64,000 nucleotides of DNA, taken from NCBI GenBank assembly GCA_030837825.1, contig JAUQYB010000082.1, forward strand, positions 62,001 to 126,000. Direction: 5' to 3'. A program made the position numbers and the translations under genes. The notes under the pieces are model-generated. The model saw only the letters and a list, made by a program, of their open reading frames with translations. It was not told the origin of the DNA and searched no databases. Every line of letters begins with the position of its first letter. Position 1 is the first letter of the stretch. Below are positions 53,469 to 61,207 of this stretch, in pieces. Source of the stretch: Albidovulum sp. (GTDB lineage: Bacteria > Pseudomonadota > Alphaproteobacteria > Rhodobacterales > Rhodobacteraceae).

Positions 53469-54854
53469 ATGCCGTTTGCTTTTGCCGATCCGTCCGAAGC
53501 CGCCCGGCCGCTCCACCTGGTGCCGCAGGAGGAGGCCCAGGCCTTCACCCGCGCCAGACCGCCGGCCGAAAGCGCCTGGCTGGCCGCCTGCGGCTTCACC
53601 GGCAAGCTCGGCCAGCTCTGCCTTCTGCCCGGGCCCGACGGCGCGCCGTCCGGCGCCGCCCTCGGCCTCGGCACGCCCGTGGCCCGCAGGCGCGGCCGGT
53701 TCCATGTGGCGGGTGTGGTGGCGGACCTGCCCGACGGCGCCTGGCGGCTCGAGGGCGCGCTATCGCCCGAGAATGCAGCCGAGGCGGCACTCGGCTGGCT
53801 TCTCGCGACCTACCGTTTCGGCCGCTACCGCAACGCCGAAGTGCCGAAGGCGCGGCTCTGCCTGCCCACCGGCGTCGATGGCGCGCGCATTCTTGCGATG
53901 GCCGAGTCCGAGGCGCTGACCCGCGACCTGATCAATACCCCCGCCTCCGACCTTGGCCCGGCAGAACTGGAAGACGCCTTCATGGCGCTGGCCACGGCCT
54001 ACGGCGCCACGGCGACCGCGATCCGCGGCGACGACCTTCTGGCCGGGGGTTTTCCGATGATCCACGCCGTCGGCCGCGCCTCGGTGCGCGCGCCTCGACT
54101 TCTGGAGATGCGCTGGGGCGATGCCGGGCCGACCCTGACGCTTGTCGGCAAGGGGGTCTGCTTCGACACCGGCGGGCTCGACCTCAAGGCAGCGGCGTCG
54201 ATGGGGCTGATGAAGAAGGACATGGGCGGCGCCGCGACCGTGATGGGGCTTGCCCGGACGATCATGGCGCTCGGCCTGAAGCTCAGGCTCCGCGTGCTGG
54301 TCCCGGCGGTGGAGAACGCCGTGTCGGGCAACGCGATGCGGCCGCAGGACATCCTGAAGAGCCGCAAGGGCCTGACGGTGGAGATCAACAACACCGATGC
54401 CGAGGGCCGTCTGATCCTTGCCGACGCGCTGGCGCTCGCCGACGAGGAGCGGCCCGACCTGCTCGTCTCGATGGCGACGCTGACAGGGTCGGCGCGGGTG
54501 GCGCTGGGACCGGACATCGTGCCCTTCTACTGCGACGATGACGCGGTTGCGGGCGCGATTGCCGCCGGGGGCGCGGCGCTGGCCGACCCGGTCTGGCGGA
54601 TGCCCTTCTGGAACCCCTACGAGGCGATGATCGAACCCGGCATCGCCGATCTCGACAATGCGCCCTCGGGCGGCATGGCGGGGTCGATCACGGCCGCGCT
54701 GTTCCTGCGCCGCTTCGTCACCGAAACCCCGCGCTACGCACATTTCGACATCTACGGCTGGCAACCCGCGGCCGCCCCGGCCCGCCCGAAGGGTGGCGTC
54801 GGCCAGGGCGCGCGGGCGATCCTCGCTTCCCTTCCCGGGACGCTCGGCCTGTGA
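53469..54854 (+). CDS. Leucyl aminopeptidase family (M17) metallopeptidase
   Basis: 461-aa cytoplasmic aminopeptidase. The C-terminal catalytic domain has GKGVCFDTGGLDLK and the M17 signature NTDAEGRLILADAL; the N-terminal macro-like domain is shorter than in E. coli PepA. Two metal ions are expected from these motifs. Its stop overlaps the next gene (GTGA), coupling it to an NlpC/P60 endopeptidase, a common alphaproteobacterial pair probably used in peptide or murein-peptide turnover. Confidence 0.93.
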   Translation: MPFAFADPSEAARPLHLVPQEEAQAFTRARPPAESAWLAACGFTGKLGQLCLLPGPDGAPSGAALGLGTPVARRRGRFHVAGVVADLPDGAWRLEGALSPENAAEAALGWLLATYRFGRYRNAEVPKARLCLPTGVDGARILAMAESEALTRDLINTPASDLGPAELEDAFMALATAYGATATAIRGDDLLAGGFPMIHAVGRASVRAPRLLEMRWGDAGPTLTLVGKGVCFDTGGLDLKAAASMGLMKKDMGGAATVMGLARTIMALGLKLRLRVLVPAVENAVSGNAMRPQDILKSRKGLTVEINNTDAEGRLILADALALADEERPDLLVSMATLTGSARVALGPDIVPFYCDDDAVAGAIAAGGAALADPVWRMPFWNPYEAMIEPGIADLDNAPSGGMAGSITAALFLRRFVTETPRYAHFDIYGWQPAAAPARPKGGVGQGARAILASLPGTLGL

Positions 54855-55678
54855 CCGACCGGCGCCTCACCCCCGCCAACGGTCGCGTCGCCCATGTCTC
54901 GCTGAAGGGCAGGGTGACGGCCGAGCGCTACGTGACCGGTGAGCCGGCACGGATCGTCGCGGCGCTGGCCGACCTCCTTGCCCGACCGGGTGGCCCGCGC
55001 GACCGGCAGCTGCTGATGGGCGAGCGGGTGACGGTGCTCGACCGGCATGAAGGCTTCGCCTTCGTGCAGGCGGAAAAGGACGGCTACTGCGGCTACCTGC
55101 CGGAGGCCGCGCTGGGCGAGGACCGCAGAGCGACGCACTGGGTGGCCGCGCCGGCGACGCATCTCTACCGCGCGCCAAGCCTCAAGACGCCCGAGGTCGC
55201 CTGCCTCACGATGGGTGCGCGGCTGACCATCGTCGCCGAACATCCCCGGTTCATGGAAACCGCCGACGGGCTCTTCGTGCCCCGGCCGCACCTGCGCGCC
55301 CTCGGCGACTGGTCCACGGACCCGGCGGAGGTGGCCGAAGGCTTCCTCGGCACGCCCTATCTCTGGGGCGGCAACTCGCGCTCGGGGATCGACTGCTCGG
55401 GCCTCGTGCAGGCGGCGCTGCTTGCCTGCGGCATTCCCTGCCCCGGCGACAGCGACATGCAGGAGCGAAGCGCGGGCGCGGCGCTGCCTGCCGGCACCCC
55501 TGTTCGCCGCGGCGATCTTCTGTTCTGGAAGGGCCATGTGGCGATGGCCGTGTCGCCGGACCGGCTGATCCATGCCAACGGCTTCCAGATGGCGGTGGGC
55601 CACGAAGGGACCGCCGAGGCAATCGCGCGGATCGAGGCGCAGGGCGAGGGGTCGGTGACGGCCCACCGGCGGCCCTGA
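54851..55678 (+). CDS. NlpC/P60 family cysteine peptidase with SH3-like domains
   Basis: 275 aa. Two SH3-like N-terminal regions (about 25-85 and 95-145) precede an NlpC/P60 domain with the catalytic triad Cys182 (SGIDCSGLV), His229 (KGHVAMAV) and His241 (LIHANG). No signal peptide is visible, so it probably acts in the cytoplasm on imported murein peptides, like gamma-D-glutamyl-L-diamino acid endopeptidases of the YkfC type. GTG start overlapping the aminopeptidase stop. Confidence 0.92.
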   Translation: MTDRRLTPANGRVAHVSLKGRVTAERYVTGEPARIVAALADLLARPGGPRDRQLLMGERVTVLDRHEGFAFVQAEKDGYCGYLPEAALGEDRRATHWVAAPATHLYRAPSLKTPEVACLTMGARLTIVAEHPRFMETADGLFVPRPHLRALGDWSTDPAEVAEGFLGTPYLWGGNSRSGIDCSGLVQAALLACGIPCPGDSDMQERSAGAALPAGTPVRRGDLLFWKGHVAMAVSPDRLIHANGFQMAVGHEGTAEAIARIEAQGEGSVTAHRRP

Positions 55679-55720
55679 GGCCAGCCCGGCACCGCCGGTC
55701 CCCTGAGGCCGGTCACGGGG

Positions 55721-56068
55721 TCAGTCGACGGGCCGGATCAACCTGCGGTCGAGAACACGCAACACGGCTGCAAGGTCGTGCCCGCGCTTCAGGATCTGCC
55801 CGTCCATCCCGAAAAGCGCATACATCCCCTGCCGGTTCCTCAGGCGGGGATGCTTTTCGATCCGGTAGAGCGGATGTTCGGCTGACCGGCGAAAGACCGA
55901 GAACACCGCCCGGTCGCGCAGGAACGATACCGCGTAGTCGCGCCACTCGCCCGCGGCGACCATCCGCCCGTAAAGCCCGAGGATGCGGCCAAGCTCCTGG
56001 CGGTCGAAGGCGACCTGCTCGGACGCATGGGGCGCGGGATGGAAGGGGATCGGTGGCTGGACCGTCAT
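55721..56068 (-). CDS. DUF2794 family protein
   Basis: 115 aa. AFDRQELGRILGLYGRMVAAGEWRDYAVSFLRDRAVFSVFRR and EKHPRLRNRQGMYALFGMDGQILKRGHDLAAVLRVLDRRLIR form the full DUF2794 signature of alphaproteobacteria. Function unknown. The ATG at 56068 lies 7 nt after a good -10 element, so the mRNA may be leaderless. The open frame upstream to 56233 is not used. Confidence 0.88.
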   Translation of the reverse strand: MTVQPPIPFHPAPHASEQVAFDRQELGRILGLYGRMVAAGEWRDYAVSFLRDRAVFSVFRRSAEHPLYRIEKHPRLRNRQGMYALFGMDGQILKRGHDLAAVLRVLDRRLIRPVD

Positions 56069-56075
56069 GACAAGG

Positions 56076-56103
56076 ATGTTAGCGCCGTCACGGCGCAAAT
56101 CAA
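56076..56103 (-). promoter_or_regulatory. DUF2794 promoter with a palindrome in the spacer
   Basis: Read on the minus strand: TTGATT (56103-56098), 16-nt spacer, TAACAT (56081-56076), then 7 nt to the ATG. The spacer is almost filled by a perfect inverted repeat, GCGCCGT and ACGGCGC around a single base (56082-56096). A regulator bound there would block RNA polymerase. Confidence 0.6.
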
Positions 56104-56206
56104 GACCGCCCGCTTTCGGCCATGAAATGACCCCGGTGCGGGCACCGTCCCTCCCCGCCGCCGCCGCGATCCGGCGCGAGAGCTTTGCCATAGCGACAAC
56201 GCTAGG

Positions 56207-56300
56207 TCCGGTGGCGCGGTCAACAGCCCCCACCCTGCCGCGCCACCGGAACCCCTCGGTCGCTCACCTGCCCCGCGTCGCGCGGGGCATTCTTTTTTTT
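56207..56300 (+). ncRNA. Candidate small RNA: two hairpins, C-rich loop, intrinsic terminator
   Basis: A perfect 13-bp stem pairs 56207-56219 with 56238-56250 around an 18-nt loop containing CCCCCACCCT. A single-stranded ACCCCTCGG segment follows, and then the terminator hairpin and T8. Loops rich in C opposite Shine-Dalgarno-like G tracts are a feature of several alphaproteobacterial sRNAs such as the CcsR/cuckoo type. No protein gene on the plus strand ends within 500 nt, so the terminator needs another transcript. A promoter is not clear; TTGCCA at 56185-56190 is the best -35-like hexamer. Confidence 0.4.
56269..56300 (+). terminator. Strong Rho-independent terminator
   Basis: TGCCCCGCG (56269-56277), loop TCG, CGCGGGGCA (56281-56289), then TTC and eight T residues (56293-56300). 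Points along the plus strand. Confidence 0.85.
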
Positions 56301-56432
56301 CGACGGCCGCAGGCCCATTGAGGGTCATCCCCACCGGCAACCGGCCGCGCACGGACCTTCTTCAGCAGCGCGCCCCGATCAATGGCCGGCCGGCGGAATG
56401 CCCGACGCAGTGGCAGGCCGGCCCGCCGCCTT

Positions 56433-56747
56433 TCAACCGCAGTGGAAGCGGATGATACGACCACTCGCGTCCGTCTCGAGGTTGAGCCGCGACGCGCTGT
56501 AGTCCATCGTTACCGCCTGGCCCGGCGCGATGACGCGGACAGCGAAGGGGAAGCGTTCCAGCCCCAGATCCTCCGGCCGCCGGCCCAGGATGAGCGACGG
56601 GTCGAAGTCGGTGCGATCGCAGCTTGGCCCTGGCACGACCCCTCCCGGACCGGAAGGCTCTGTCGGAGACGGTCCCGGCGGCACCGTGCCGATCGCCGCC
56701 ACACAGGCGCCCAGCGCCAGCGGCAAGGCCAGACTCCCGTATCTCAT
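56433..56747 (-). CDS. I78-family peptidase inhibitor lipoprotein
   Basis: 104 aa. Lipoprotein-like signal with GAC at residue 13-15 (LALGACVAAIG). The mature domain contains LILGRRPEDLGLERFPFAVRVIAPGQAVTMDYSASRLNLETDASGRIIRFHCG, the complete I78 inhibitor signature, with one cysteine in SCDRTDF and one at the C-terminus likely to pair. Expected to inhibit serine proteases in the periplasm. GGGAGGA before the ATG. Confidence 0.88.
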   Translation of the reverse strand: MRYGSLALPLALGACVAAIGTVPPGPSPTEPSGPGGVVPGPSCDRTDFDPSLILGRRPEDLGLERFPFAVRVIAPGQAVTMDYSASRLNLETDASGRIIRFHCG

Positions 56748-56823
56748 GGCGTGTCCTCCCGGATGCGCCGGCACCGCGCCGGCATCTCAGGATACGCCGC
56801 CCCACCGCGCCGCGAAAGCGCAC

Positions 56824-58065
56824 TCAGCCCAGCGCCGCGCGTTCGACGAGCCGCAGGCAGAGCTTCGCCGACAGCGCCATGTCCTGCACGCTGACCCATT
56901 CGAGCGGCCCGTGGATCTCCTGCATCCCGGTGAAGATGTTCGGACAGGGCACGCCCATCTCGGTCAGGCGCGAACCGTCGGTCCCGCCCCGGATCGGCAC
57001 CGACACCGGCTCGATCCCGAGGTCGCGGCAGGCGGCGCGGGCCAGCTCCACCGGCGTCATGTCCTTTTCCAGCCAGTAGCGCATGTTGCGGTATTGCGGC
57101 CTGATCTCGCAGGTGATCCCGGCGCGCGGCTCTGTCGCCTGCACCGTCTCGCAGACATGGCGCAACAGCGCGCCCTTTGCGGCGAGACCGTCCAGTTCGA
57201 AGTCGCGGAGGATGAATTTCAGCACCGCCTCGGCGGATCCACCCTTGCACTCGTAGACGTGGATGAACCCCTCGCGCCCCTCGGTCGTCTCGGGTGTCAT
57301 CGTCACATGCGGAAGCGTCTGGATGATCTTCGCGGCCAGATGCAGCGCGTTGACCATCTTGTCCTTGGCCGTGCCGGGATGGATCGACACGCCCTTCACC
57401 GTCACCACCGCGCCATCGGCCGAGAAGCTTTCGTATTCGATCTCGCCCACGGTGCTGCCGTCGAACGTATAGGCGAAATCCGCGGCGAGATCGCCGGGCA
57501 GGCCGAGAGCGACGCCGCGCCCGACCTCTTCATCGGGGGTGAAGGCCAGCCGGATGCGGCCGTGGCGGATGCCGGGGTTGGCCAGAAGGTGCCGCGCCGC
57601 CGTCATGATCACGGCCACCCCCGCCTTGTCGTCGGCACCCAGAAGCGTTGTGCCGCTTGCGGTGACGATGTCATGCCCCGCCTTGTTGGCAAGCTCGGGC
57701 GAATGCTGCGGCGAAAGCGCAAGACCCGGCGCATCGGCGAAGCTGATCGTGCCGCCGTTGTAGTTGCGATGGACGACCGGTTTCACGCCCGTCGCGTTGA
57801 ACTGCGGCGCGGTATCGACATGGGCCAGAAGCCCGATCACCGGCGCATCCTCCGCCGTCGCCGGAATCGTCGCCAGAACCGCGCCGTAGTCGGTCAGGCG
57901 CACGTCCGCCGCACCCATCCCGTCCAGTTCGGCGACCAGAAGCTGCTGTATCTCCAACTGGACCGCGGTGCTGGGGGAAGAGGGCGAGTCCTCGTCGCTC
58001 TGGGTGTCGATGGCGGCGTAGCGCACCAGACGTTCTTCCAGCTCGCGGTCGAATTCGGTTCTCAT
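56824..58065 (-). CDS. pepT: Peptidase T (tripeptide aminopeptidase)
   Basis: 413-aa dinuclear zinc M20 peptidase releasing N-terminal residues from tripeptides. Metal motifs are LLAHVDTAP near 79, TLLGADDKAG near 140 and FTPDEEVGRG near 174. The N-terminal LEERLVRYAAIDTQSDED is typical of PepT. Full length, soluble. GGAGAT precedes the ATG. Confidence 0.95.
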   Translation of the reverse strand: MRTEFDRELEERLVRYAAIDTQSDEDSPSSPSTAVQLEIQQLLVAELDGMGAADVRLTDYGAVLATIPATAEDAPVIGLLAHVDTAPQFNATGVKPVVHRNYNGGTISFADAPGLALSPQHSPELANKAGHDIVTASGTTLLGADDKAGVAVIMTAARHLLANPGIRHGRIRLAFTPDEEVGRGVALGLPGDLAADFAYTFDGSTVGEIEYESFSADGAVVTVKGVSIHPGTAKDKMVNALHLAAKIIQTLPHVTMTPETTEGREGFIHVYECKGGSAEAVLKFILRDFELDGLAAKGALLRHVCETVQATEPRAGITCEIRPQYRNMRYWLEKDMTPVELARAACRDLGIEPVSVPIRGGTDGSRLTEMGVPCPNIFTGMQEIHGPLEWVSVQDMALSAKLCLRLVERAALG

Positions 58066-58113
58066 CGGGCATCTCCTCGGCTGCCCGGATCAGCCCGCGT
58101 TCCGGGCCGGGTG

Positions 58114-58767
58114 TCAAGCCGATGGGCGCCCCGATGCCCGCCCCCCCGCGCCGTAGCGCGCCAGGAACATCTCCACCGCGCCTTTCGCCACACGCTCTTT
58201 CTCGGCCTCGGTATAGTGACGCTGGACGCCGAAGCTGACGGCAAGGAAGATGCCGGCCTTGCAGAGCGCCGCGAACTGGTCGGCGGCCAGAAGAACATCG
58301 TCGATCACCAGCTCGCCCCGCGCCACCGCGCCGTTCAGATAGGCGGCGATCCGGTCGCGGACAAGCTCGGGGCCGGAGGCGTAGAACTCCCGGCCGAGGT
58401 CGGGAAAGCGGTCGGATTCGGCGATGCAGAGCCGGAATACCGCCTGTCCGAGATCGGAAAGCGTGAAGGCGATGATGCGCCGCGCGGCCTCCGGCAACAC
58501 GCAGTCGGGAGGCGCGGTCAGCGTCACCAGCACCTCCGCCTCGTCGGCCTGACGGCGGCTTTCCTGCTTTGCGACCTCGATGAAGAGGACCCGCTTGTCG
58601 GGGAAGTAGCTGTAAAGCGTGGCCTTCGACACCCCCGCCGCGGCGGCGATGTCGTCGACGCTGGCACCCTCGTAGCCGTCGCGCAGAAAGATGGTGCGGG
58701 CGCCTTCCAGCACCTGGTCGAACTTGCGTCCGCGCTTGATGGTCACGCTTCCAGCCGTATCTGGCAT
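58114..58767 (-). CDS. TetR/AcrR family regulator
   Basis: 217 aa. HTH region ARTIFLRDGYEGASVDDIAAAAGVSKATLYSYFPDKRVLFIEV (about 23-66) is classical AcrR-type, followed by a C-terminal domain with FTLSDLGQAVFRLCIAESDRFPDLGREFY as in AefR-like regulators. Lies downstream of a small secreted protein gene on the same strand. Three TGAACC-N4-GGTTCA-type repeats upstream of that gene are the probable operators. An attenuating terminator separates the two genes. Confidence 0.9.
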   Translation of the reverse strand: MPDTAGSVTIKRGRKFDQVLEGARTIFLRDGYEGASVDDIAAAAGVSKATLYSYFPDKRVLFIEVAKQESRRQADEAEVLVTLTAPPDCVLPEAARRIIAFTLSDLGQAVFRLCIAESDRFPDLGREFYASGPELVRDRIAAYLNGAVARGELVIDDVLLAADQFAALCKAGIFLAVSFGVQRHYTEAEKERVAKGAVEMFLARYGAGGRASGRPSA

Positions 58768-58828
58768 GTCTCTCCCCGGATGCGGAAATGATAGCCCCGC
58801 CGGGAAGCCTGCGGCAAGCGCGGGAAAG

Positions 58829-58852
58829 AAAAAGGGCGGGATAGCCCCGCCC
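58829..58852 (-). terminator. Rho-independent terminator after the small secreted protein gene
   Basis: On the minus strand GGGCGGG (58852-58846), loop GCTAT, CCCGCCC (58840-58834), then TTTTTC. It sits 24 nt after the small gene stop and before tetR, so readthrough would set the level of tetR expression from that promoter. Confidence 0.8.
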
Positions 58853-58876
58853 GAAGTCGTCCCGGGATGAGCGGGA

Positions 58877-59080
58877 TCATTTGCCGGCGGGCGCGCAGGT
58901 GTCCGGCGCGGCGGGCAGGAGCGGCAGCGTGCAGTCGCGCGAGGCATCGGCACCCGAGGTTGCGGGGGCGGGGGCGGGGAACTCGAGCCGCGGCAGGTCG
59001 AAGGAGATGCCGCCCGCCAGCGCCGGAAGCGCGGCTACGCCGAGTGCCAGGGCGGCAAGCGTGAGGTGGAAGGTTTTCAT
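58877..59080 (-). CDS. Small secreted protein of unknown function
   Basis: 67 aa. Signal peptide MKTFHLTLAALALGVAALPALA, leaving a mature peptide of about 45 residues, GGISFDLPRLEFPAPAPATSG then a tail with two cysteines (DCTLPLLPAAPDTCAPAGK). The cysteines could form one disulfide. GGAG lies 6 nt before the ATG at 59080. Directly downstream of the three operator-like repeats. Family not recognised. Confidence 0.75.
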   Translation of the reverse strand: MKTFHLTLAALALGVAALPALAGGISFDLPRLEFPAPAPATSGADASRDCTLPLLPAAPDTCAPAGK

Positions 59081-59094
59081 GGTCGACTCCAATC

Positions 59095-59175
59095 TGAACT
59101 GCTTGGTTCACTTTGGTGATATAAACCGATCGGTTCACTTATTCAAGTCAAACCTGAACCAAACGGTTCAGGTTT
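59095..59175. promoter_or_regulatory. Three TetR-type operators (TGAACC-N4-GGTTCA)
   Basis: Copy 1, TGAACT-GCTT-GGTTCA, is at 59095-59110; copy 2, TAAACC-GATC-GGTTCA, at 59122-59137; copy 3, TGAACC-AAAC-GGTTCA, at 59155-59170. Copy 3 is embedded in a longer perfect inverted repeat with 11-nt arms (59150-59175). Centre-to-centre distances are 27 and 33 bp. They lie between the start of the small secreted protein (minus strand) and mbfA (plus strand). Confidence 0.75.
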
Positions 59176-59190
59176 GCCGATCTCGCGCCC

Positions 59191-59233
59191 TTGCTGCCTC
59201 CGCCGACCCCCGCTAGTTTGGAATCATTCCAGA
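59191..59233 (+). promoter_or_regulatory. mbfA promoter with an Irr/ICE-like box
   Basis: TTGCTG (59191-59196) and TAGTTT (59214-59219) at 17-nt spacing. TTTGGAATCATTCCAGA (59217-59233) overlaps the -10 and matches the ICE consensus TTTAGAA-N3-TTCTAAA at 11 of 14 defined positions. Irr is known to repress mbfA through ICE elements in other alphaproteobacteria, so iron-dependent control is likely. Confidence 0.6.
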
Positions 59234-59245
59234 TTGGAGTCTCCG

Positions 59246-60223
59246 ATGATCCCCGGCCTCGCCAACCGCCGCCGCTTCTCCGACCTCAGCGAGCAGGAAA
59301 TCCTCGCGCTCGCGATTTCCTCCGAGGAGGACGACGCCCGCATCTACCGCAGTTACGGCGAGATGCTGCGCAAGGACTACCCGGCCTCGGCCGCCGTCTT
59401 CGACACGATGGCCGAGGAGGAGGACCAGCACCGCTGCCGCCTGATCGACCGCCACGTCGCACGTTTCGGCCCGGTGATCCCGCTGATACGGCGCGAACAC
59501 GTGGCGGGCTTCTATGCCCGCCGCCCGGTCTGGCTGGTGCAGAACCTCGGGCTCGAGCGCATCCGCGGCGAAGCCGAGGCGATGGAGCACGAGGCCGAAG
59601 CCTTCTACAAGCGCGCCGCCCAAAGGACGCAGGATGCCGAGACGCGCAAGCTTCTGGGCGATCTCGCCGCGGCCGAGGCGAAGCACGAGGAACGTGCGGG
59701 CGAGCTTTCCGCCACCCATCTCGACGACGCCGCAAGGGGCGAGGAGGATCGCGCCGCCCACCGCCAGTTCATCCTGACCTGGGTGCAGCCCGGGCTTGCC
59801 GGGCTGATGGACGGCTCGGTCTCCACCCTCGCGCCGATCTTCGCCACCGCCTTCGCCACCCGTGACCCGGCCACGACGCTGACCGTGGGCCTCGCCGCCG
59901 CGGTGGGCGCCGGCATCTCGATGGGCTTCACCGAGGCGGCGCACGACGATGGCGTGATCTCGGGCCGTGGCTCGCCGGTCAAGCGCGGGCTGGCCTCCGG
60001 CGTGATGACGACGGTCGGTGGCCTCGGCCACGCCCTGCCTTACCTGATCCACGATTTCCGCACGGCCACGGCACTGGCCATCGCCATCGTCTTCGTCGAG
60101 CTTTGGGCCATCGTCTGGATCCAGAACCGCTTCATGGAAACCCCGTTCCTGCGCGCCACCTTCCAGGTCGTGCTCGGCGGCGCGCTCGTCTTCACCGCCG
60201 GCGCCTTCATCGGCGGGGGCTGA
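59246..60223 (+). CDS. mbfA: Membrane-bound ferritin MbfA (ferritin-like plus VIT1 domain)
   Basis: 325 aa. The N-terminal ferritin-like di-iron domain has E/EExxH sites: ISSEEDDARIYRSY, AEEEDQHRC, AMEHEAEAFYKRA and AEAKHEERAGEL (about 28-165). The C-terminal half is a VIT1/CCC1-like domain with five helices, beginning WVQPGLAGLMDGSVSTLAPIFATAF. MbfA exports excess iron and gives peroxide tolerance in related bacteria. ATG 59246 has TTGGAGT upstream; the ICE-like box lies 13 nt before the start codon. Confidence 0.93.
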   Translation: MIPGLANRRRFSDLSEQEILALAISSEEDDARIYRSYGEMLRKDYPASAAVFDTMAEEEDQHRCRLIDRHVARFGPVIPLIRREHVAGFYARRPVWLVQNLGLERIRGEAEAMEHEAEAFYKRAAQRTQDAETRKLLGDLAAAEAKHEERAGELSATHLDDAARGEEDRAAHRQFILTWVQPGLAGLMDGSVSTLAPIFATAFATRDPATTLTVGLAAAVGAGISMGFTEAAHDDGVISGRGSPVKRGLASGVMTTVGGLGHALPYLIHDFRTATALAIAIVFVELWAIVWIQNRFMETPFLRATFQVVLGGALVFTAGAFIGGG

Positions 60224-60262
60224 GGCTGGCGCGGCGCGGCGGCCCATGCTAGGCGCCAGCCC

Positions 60263-61192
60263 ATGCTCGCGATCTTCCTCAAGACGCTTCCCTTCTTCGC
60301 GCTCATCGGCCTCGGCTGGGGTGCGGGGCGGCTGCGCGCCTTCCCCGAGGTCGCGACCGAATGGCTGACGCGCTTCGTCTTCTACTTCGCGCTTTCGGCG
60401 ATGCTGTTCCGCTTCGCGGCGAACCTCTCGGTGGCCGAAATCTTCGACCCGGCCTTCGCGCTCGCCTATCTCTCGGCCTCTGCCGCGGTCTATGCGCTGG
60501 CTTTCGCGGTGGCGCTGGCGCGGCGCGTCTCCATCCCCGAAGCTTCGGTCGAGGCGCAATGCGCGGTGATCGGCAATACCGGCTTTCTCGGCGTGCCGAT
60601 GCTGACCATGCTTCTGGGGCCGGCGGCGGCGGGGCCGGTGCTGATGGTGCTCTCGATCGACCTCATTGTCTTCTCGAGCCTCATCACCCTCGTCATCACC
60701 GCCGCGCGCGAGGGGCAGCTTTCGCCGCGCATCGTCCGGGTGCTGGCGGTCGGGCTTCTGAAGAACCCGATGATCGTGGCGATGGTGGCGGGCCTTTGCT
60801 GGTCGGCCCTGCGCCTGCCGCTGCCCGGCCCGGCCGAGGAGTTCCTGATGCTCCTCGGCGCTGCGGCCACGCCCGGCGCGCTCTTCGCCATCGGCGCCTC
60901 GCTCGCCTCAAAATCGGCTGAACGCCTCCCGGTCGCGCTCTGGCTCGGCTTCGCCAAGCTCGTGCTGCACCCCGCCGCCGTGGCCTTCGCCGCCTTCTAT
61001 CTGTTCGCGGTCGACCGCTTCGCCGCCGGGGTGATGGTCGCCGCCGCCGCCCTGCCGGTCGCGGGCAACGTCTACATCCTCGCCCGCCACTACGGCGTGG
61101 CGCCGCAGCGGGTCTCCGCCTCGATCCTGATCTCCACCGCAACGAGCATCCTCACCATCCCCGCGGTCATCGCCTGGATCGGCGGGGCCTGA
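60263..61192 (+). CDS. AEC (auxin efflux carrier) family transporter
   Basis: 309 aa with about ten helices in two five-helix repeats. Typical segments are GNTGFLGVPMLTMLLG near 107, LLKNPMIVAMVAGL near 165 and GNVYILARHYGVAPQRVSASILISTATSILTIP at the end. Bacterial members carry malonate, malate or other small anions; substrate not deducible. No Shine-Dalgarno; a CTAGGC element is 10 nt before the ATG. Confidence 0.9.
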   Translation: MLAIFLKTLPFFALIGLGWGAGRLRAFPEVATEWLTRFVFYFALSAMLFRFAANLSVAEIFDPAFALAYLSASAAVYALAFAVALARRVSIPEASVEAQCAVIGNTGFLGVPMLTMLLGPAAAGPVLMVLSIDLIVFSSLITLVITAAREGQLSPRIVRVLAVGLLKNPMIVAMVAGLCWSALRLPLPGPAEEFLMLLGAAATPGALFAIGASLASKSAERLPVALWLGFAKLVLHPAAVAFAAFYLFAVDRFAAGVMVAAAALPVAGNVYILARHYGVAPQRVSASILISTATSILTIPAVIAWIGGA

Positions 61193-61207
61193 CGAAAGGA
61201 AAGACCC

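Larger units (their letters stand above)
56104..56432. other. Gene-free region holding a candidate small RNA
   Basis: Gap between the DUF2794 promoter and the I78 inhibitor gene. No protein-coding sequence is supported on either strand. The central part, 56207-56300, has two strong hairpins and a T-run (separate entry). The right part, 56301-56432, shows nothing recognisable. Confidence 0.6.

Noticed and set aside
53760..54764. 334-codon frame opposite the leucyl aminopeptidase gene
   Set aside because: Exact antisense of a well-conserved enzyme, His/Arg/Gly-rich, no motifs.
56207..56300. SRP (4.5S) or tmRNA as identity for the small RNA candidate
   Set aside because: The conserved SRP GGAAG/AGCAG tetraloop region and the tmRNA tRNA-like end are absent.
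56530..58791. 753-codon plus-strand frame opposite I78 and pepT
   Set aside because: Antisense to two genes with intact motifs; no Shine-Dalgarno and no conserved blocks.
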